Assembly: GCF_024701375.2 (NCBI RefSeq) | Contig: NZ_CP113910.1 | Span: forward strand, 7,130,001 to 7,194,000 | Direction of reading: 5' to 3' | DNA: 64,000 bases | Source: Streptomyces sp. KMM 9044 | GTDB taxonomy: Bacteria; Actinomycetota; Actinomycetes; Streptomycetales; Streptomycetaceae | In this document: positions 63,546 through 64,000 of the stretch, in pieces | Numbering within the stretch: position 1 is the stretch's first letter | Layout: each line of letters begins with the position of its first letter | Position numbers and translations under genes: made by a program | Notes under the pieces: generated by a model | What the model was told of the DNA's origin: nothing | Database searches by the model: none | The model's input: the letters and a program-made list of their open reading frames with translations, nothing else

Positions 63546-63715
63546 CGGCCACGAGGGACGAAGAACGGCCAGGTACGGCGAGGAAATTCCACCATCTGAT
63601 CGTGCATGGCGGGTTAATGTCGGTGTCAAGGAGCACAATGATCATTGAAAGAGATCAACACCGGCGCCGCGCTGGGTAGACGGTCTCGAGACCCGGCTCC
63701 GGAAAGGCCCCAGCG

Positions 63716-64000
63716 ATGCTCTTCACCGTCAACCAGACCCAGGACCGTTCGCGCGCCGGGCGGATGACCGCCGGGCTCCGGGCGGCCCCCGCGCCGTCGT
63801 TCACCCCGGCCGACGTCGACGTGCTGCGCATCATCTCCGACCCGCGCACCCCCACCTTCGTCACGGTGTACGCGAACGGCCGCCGCAGGTACAGCTACTG
63901 GCGGCCGCTCGACTCGACCACGGGCCAGGGCGGCTGCTACGTCGCCCTGCCCACCACCGACTGCGACGCGCTGCACGCGGCCGGGAAGATCGAGCTCGGG
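63716..64000 (+). CDS. Hypothetical protein, N-terminal part (runs off the window)
   Basis: The first 95 codons from ATG 63716, preceded by GGAAAGG, stay open to the window edge. The sequence starts MLFTVNQTQDRSRAGRMTAG and has FTPADVDVLRIISDPRTPTF, TVYANGRRRYSYWRPLDS and GCYVALPTTDCDALHAAGKI. The third-position bias confirms coding. No family was recognised; the small beta-rich start may be a regulatory or nucleoid-associated protein. It has its own promoter region (63611-63715) with an AT-rich patch. Confidence 0.72.
   Translation, partial: MLFTVNQTQDRSRAGRMTAGLRAAPAPSFTPADVDVLRIISDPRTPTFVTVYANGRRRYSYWRPLDSTTGQGGCYVALPTTDCDALHAAGKIELG

Overview
The window is chromosomal DNA from a high-GC actinomycete, almost certainly a Streptomyces. 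Codon third positions are nearly all G or C, GTG and TTG starts are common, and AAGGAG/GGAGG ribosome sites are clear. The gene families also fit: a large SpoIIE-type PAS/GAF phosphatase, an MMPL transporter, a DUF1996 wall protein with an LAxTG signal, a CebR-type operator before a cellulose-type LPMO, an Rv1733c-like membrane protein and a PucR-like regulator. No rRNA, tRNA, CRISPR array, prophage or complete transposase was seen. The mixture of unrelated cassettes, small inverted-repeat elements and many gene remnants looks like an accessory region or chromosome arm.

Layout. 1-10 kb: aldo/keto reductase (partial), TauD-type dioxygenase, metallophosphoesterase, YciO/Sua5-type protein, a broken PucR-like regulator, a monofunctional catalase, small proteins and a methyltransferase. 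10-16 kb: an acetyltransferase gene split by a 141-bp inverted-repeat element, a single-domain AA10 LPMO behind a perfect CebR box, a wall-anchored DUF1996 protein, and a tandem pair of 175-bp elements abutting the MMPL gene. 16-25 kb: MMPL exporter, SpoIIE phosphatase, AMIN-like secreted protein, second copy of the 141-bp element, MpaB-type oxygenase, and frameshifted SRPBCC and CbiZ genes. 25-33 kb: a divergon. A DUF6745 gene and a small 'QGDV' gene read left, and the five-gene STM4015-4014-4013-4012-4011 operon (LRR protein, ATP-grasp-like protein, alkaline-phosphatase-fold hydrolase, two radical SAM enzymes) reads right. This is the strongest candidate in the window for an undescribed biochemical system.

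33-41 kb: phosphoglucomutase, MarR regulator, epoxide-hydrolase-like enzyme, cupin, and a glycosyltransferase with a coupled partner. 40.5-50 kb: a carbohydrate-uptake cassette made of a DeoR/LacI hybrid regulator, a binding protein, two permeases, a hydroxyacid dehydrogenase and a DUF2264 protein, followed by an F5/8-CARDB-beta-helix glycan-enzyme relic. Its binding protein carries a frameshift and a nonsense codon, so uptake is probably lost. 50-57.6 kb: an orphan ctaD with a small membrane protein, an L,D-transpeptidase lipoprotein, a truncated SpoIIE phosphatase and a secreted dipeptidase-like protein. 57.6-62.5 kb: glpD and a TetR gene diverge from an alkyl-DHAP-synthase-like oxidase and a diacylglycerol kinase, which suggests ether-lipid or glycerolipid chemistry. 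62.9-64 kb: a relic fusing a KatG fragment to a P450 fragment, then the start of an unknown gene.

Many genes carry lesions. Several are +1 shifts in runs of G or C and could be sequence errors. Others (nonsense codons, internal deletions, element insertion, chimeric fusion) cannot be explained that way, so real decay is present.
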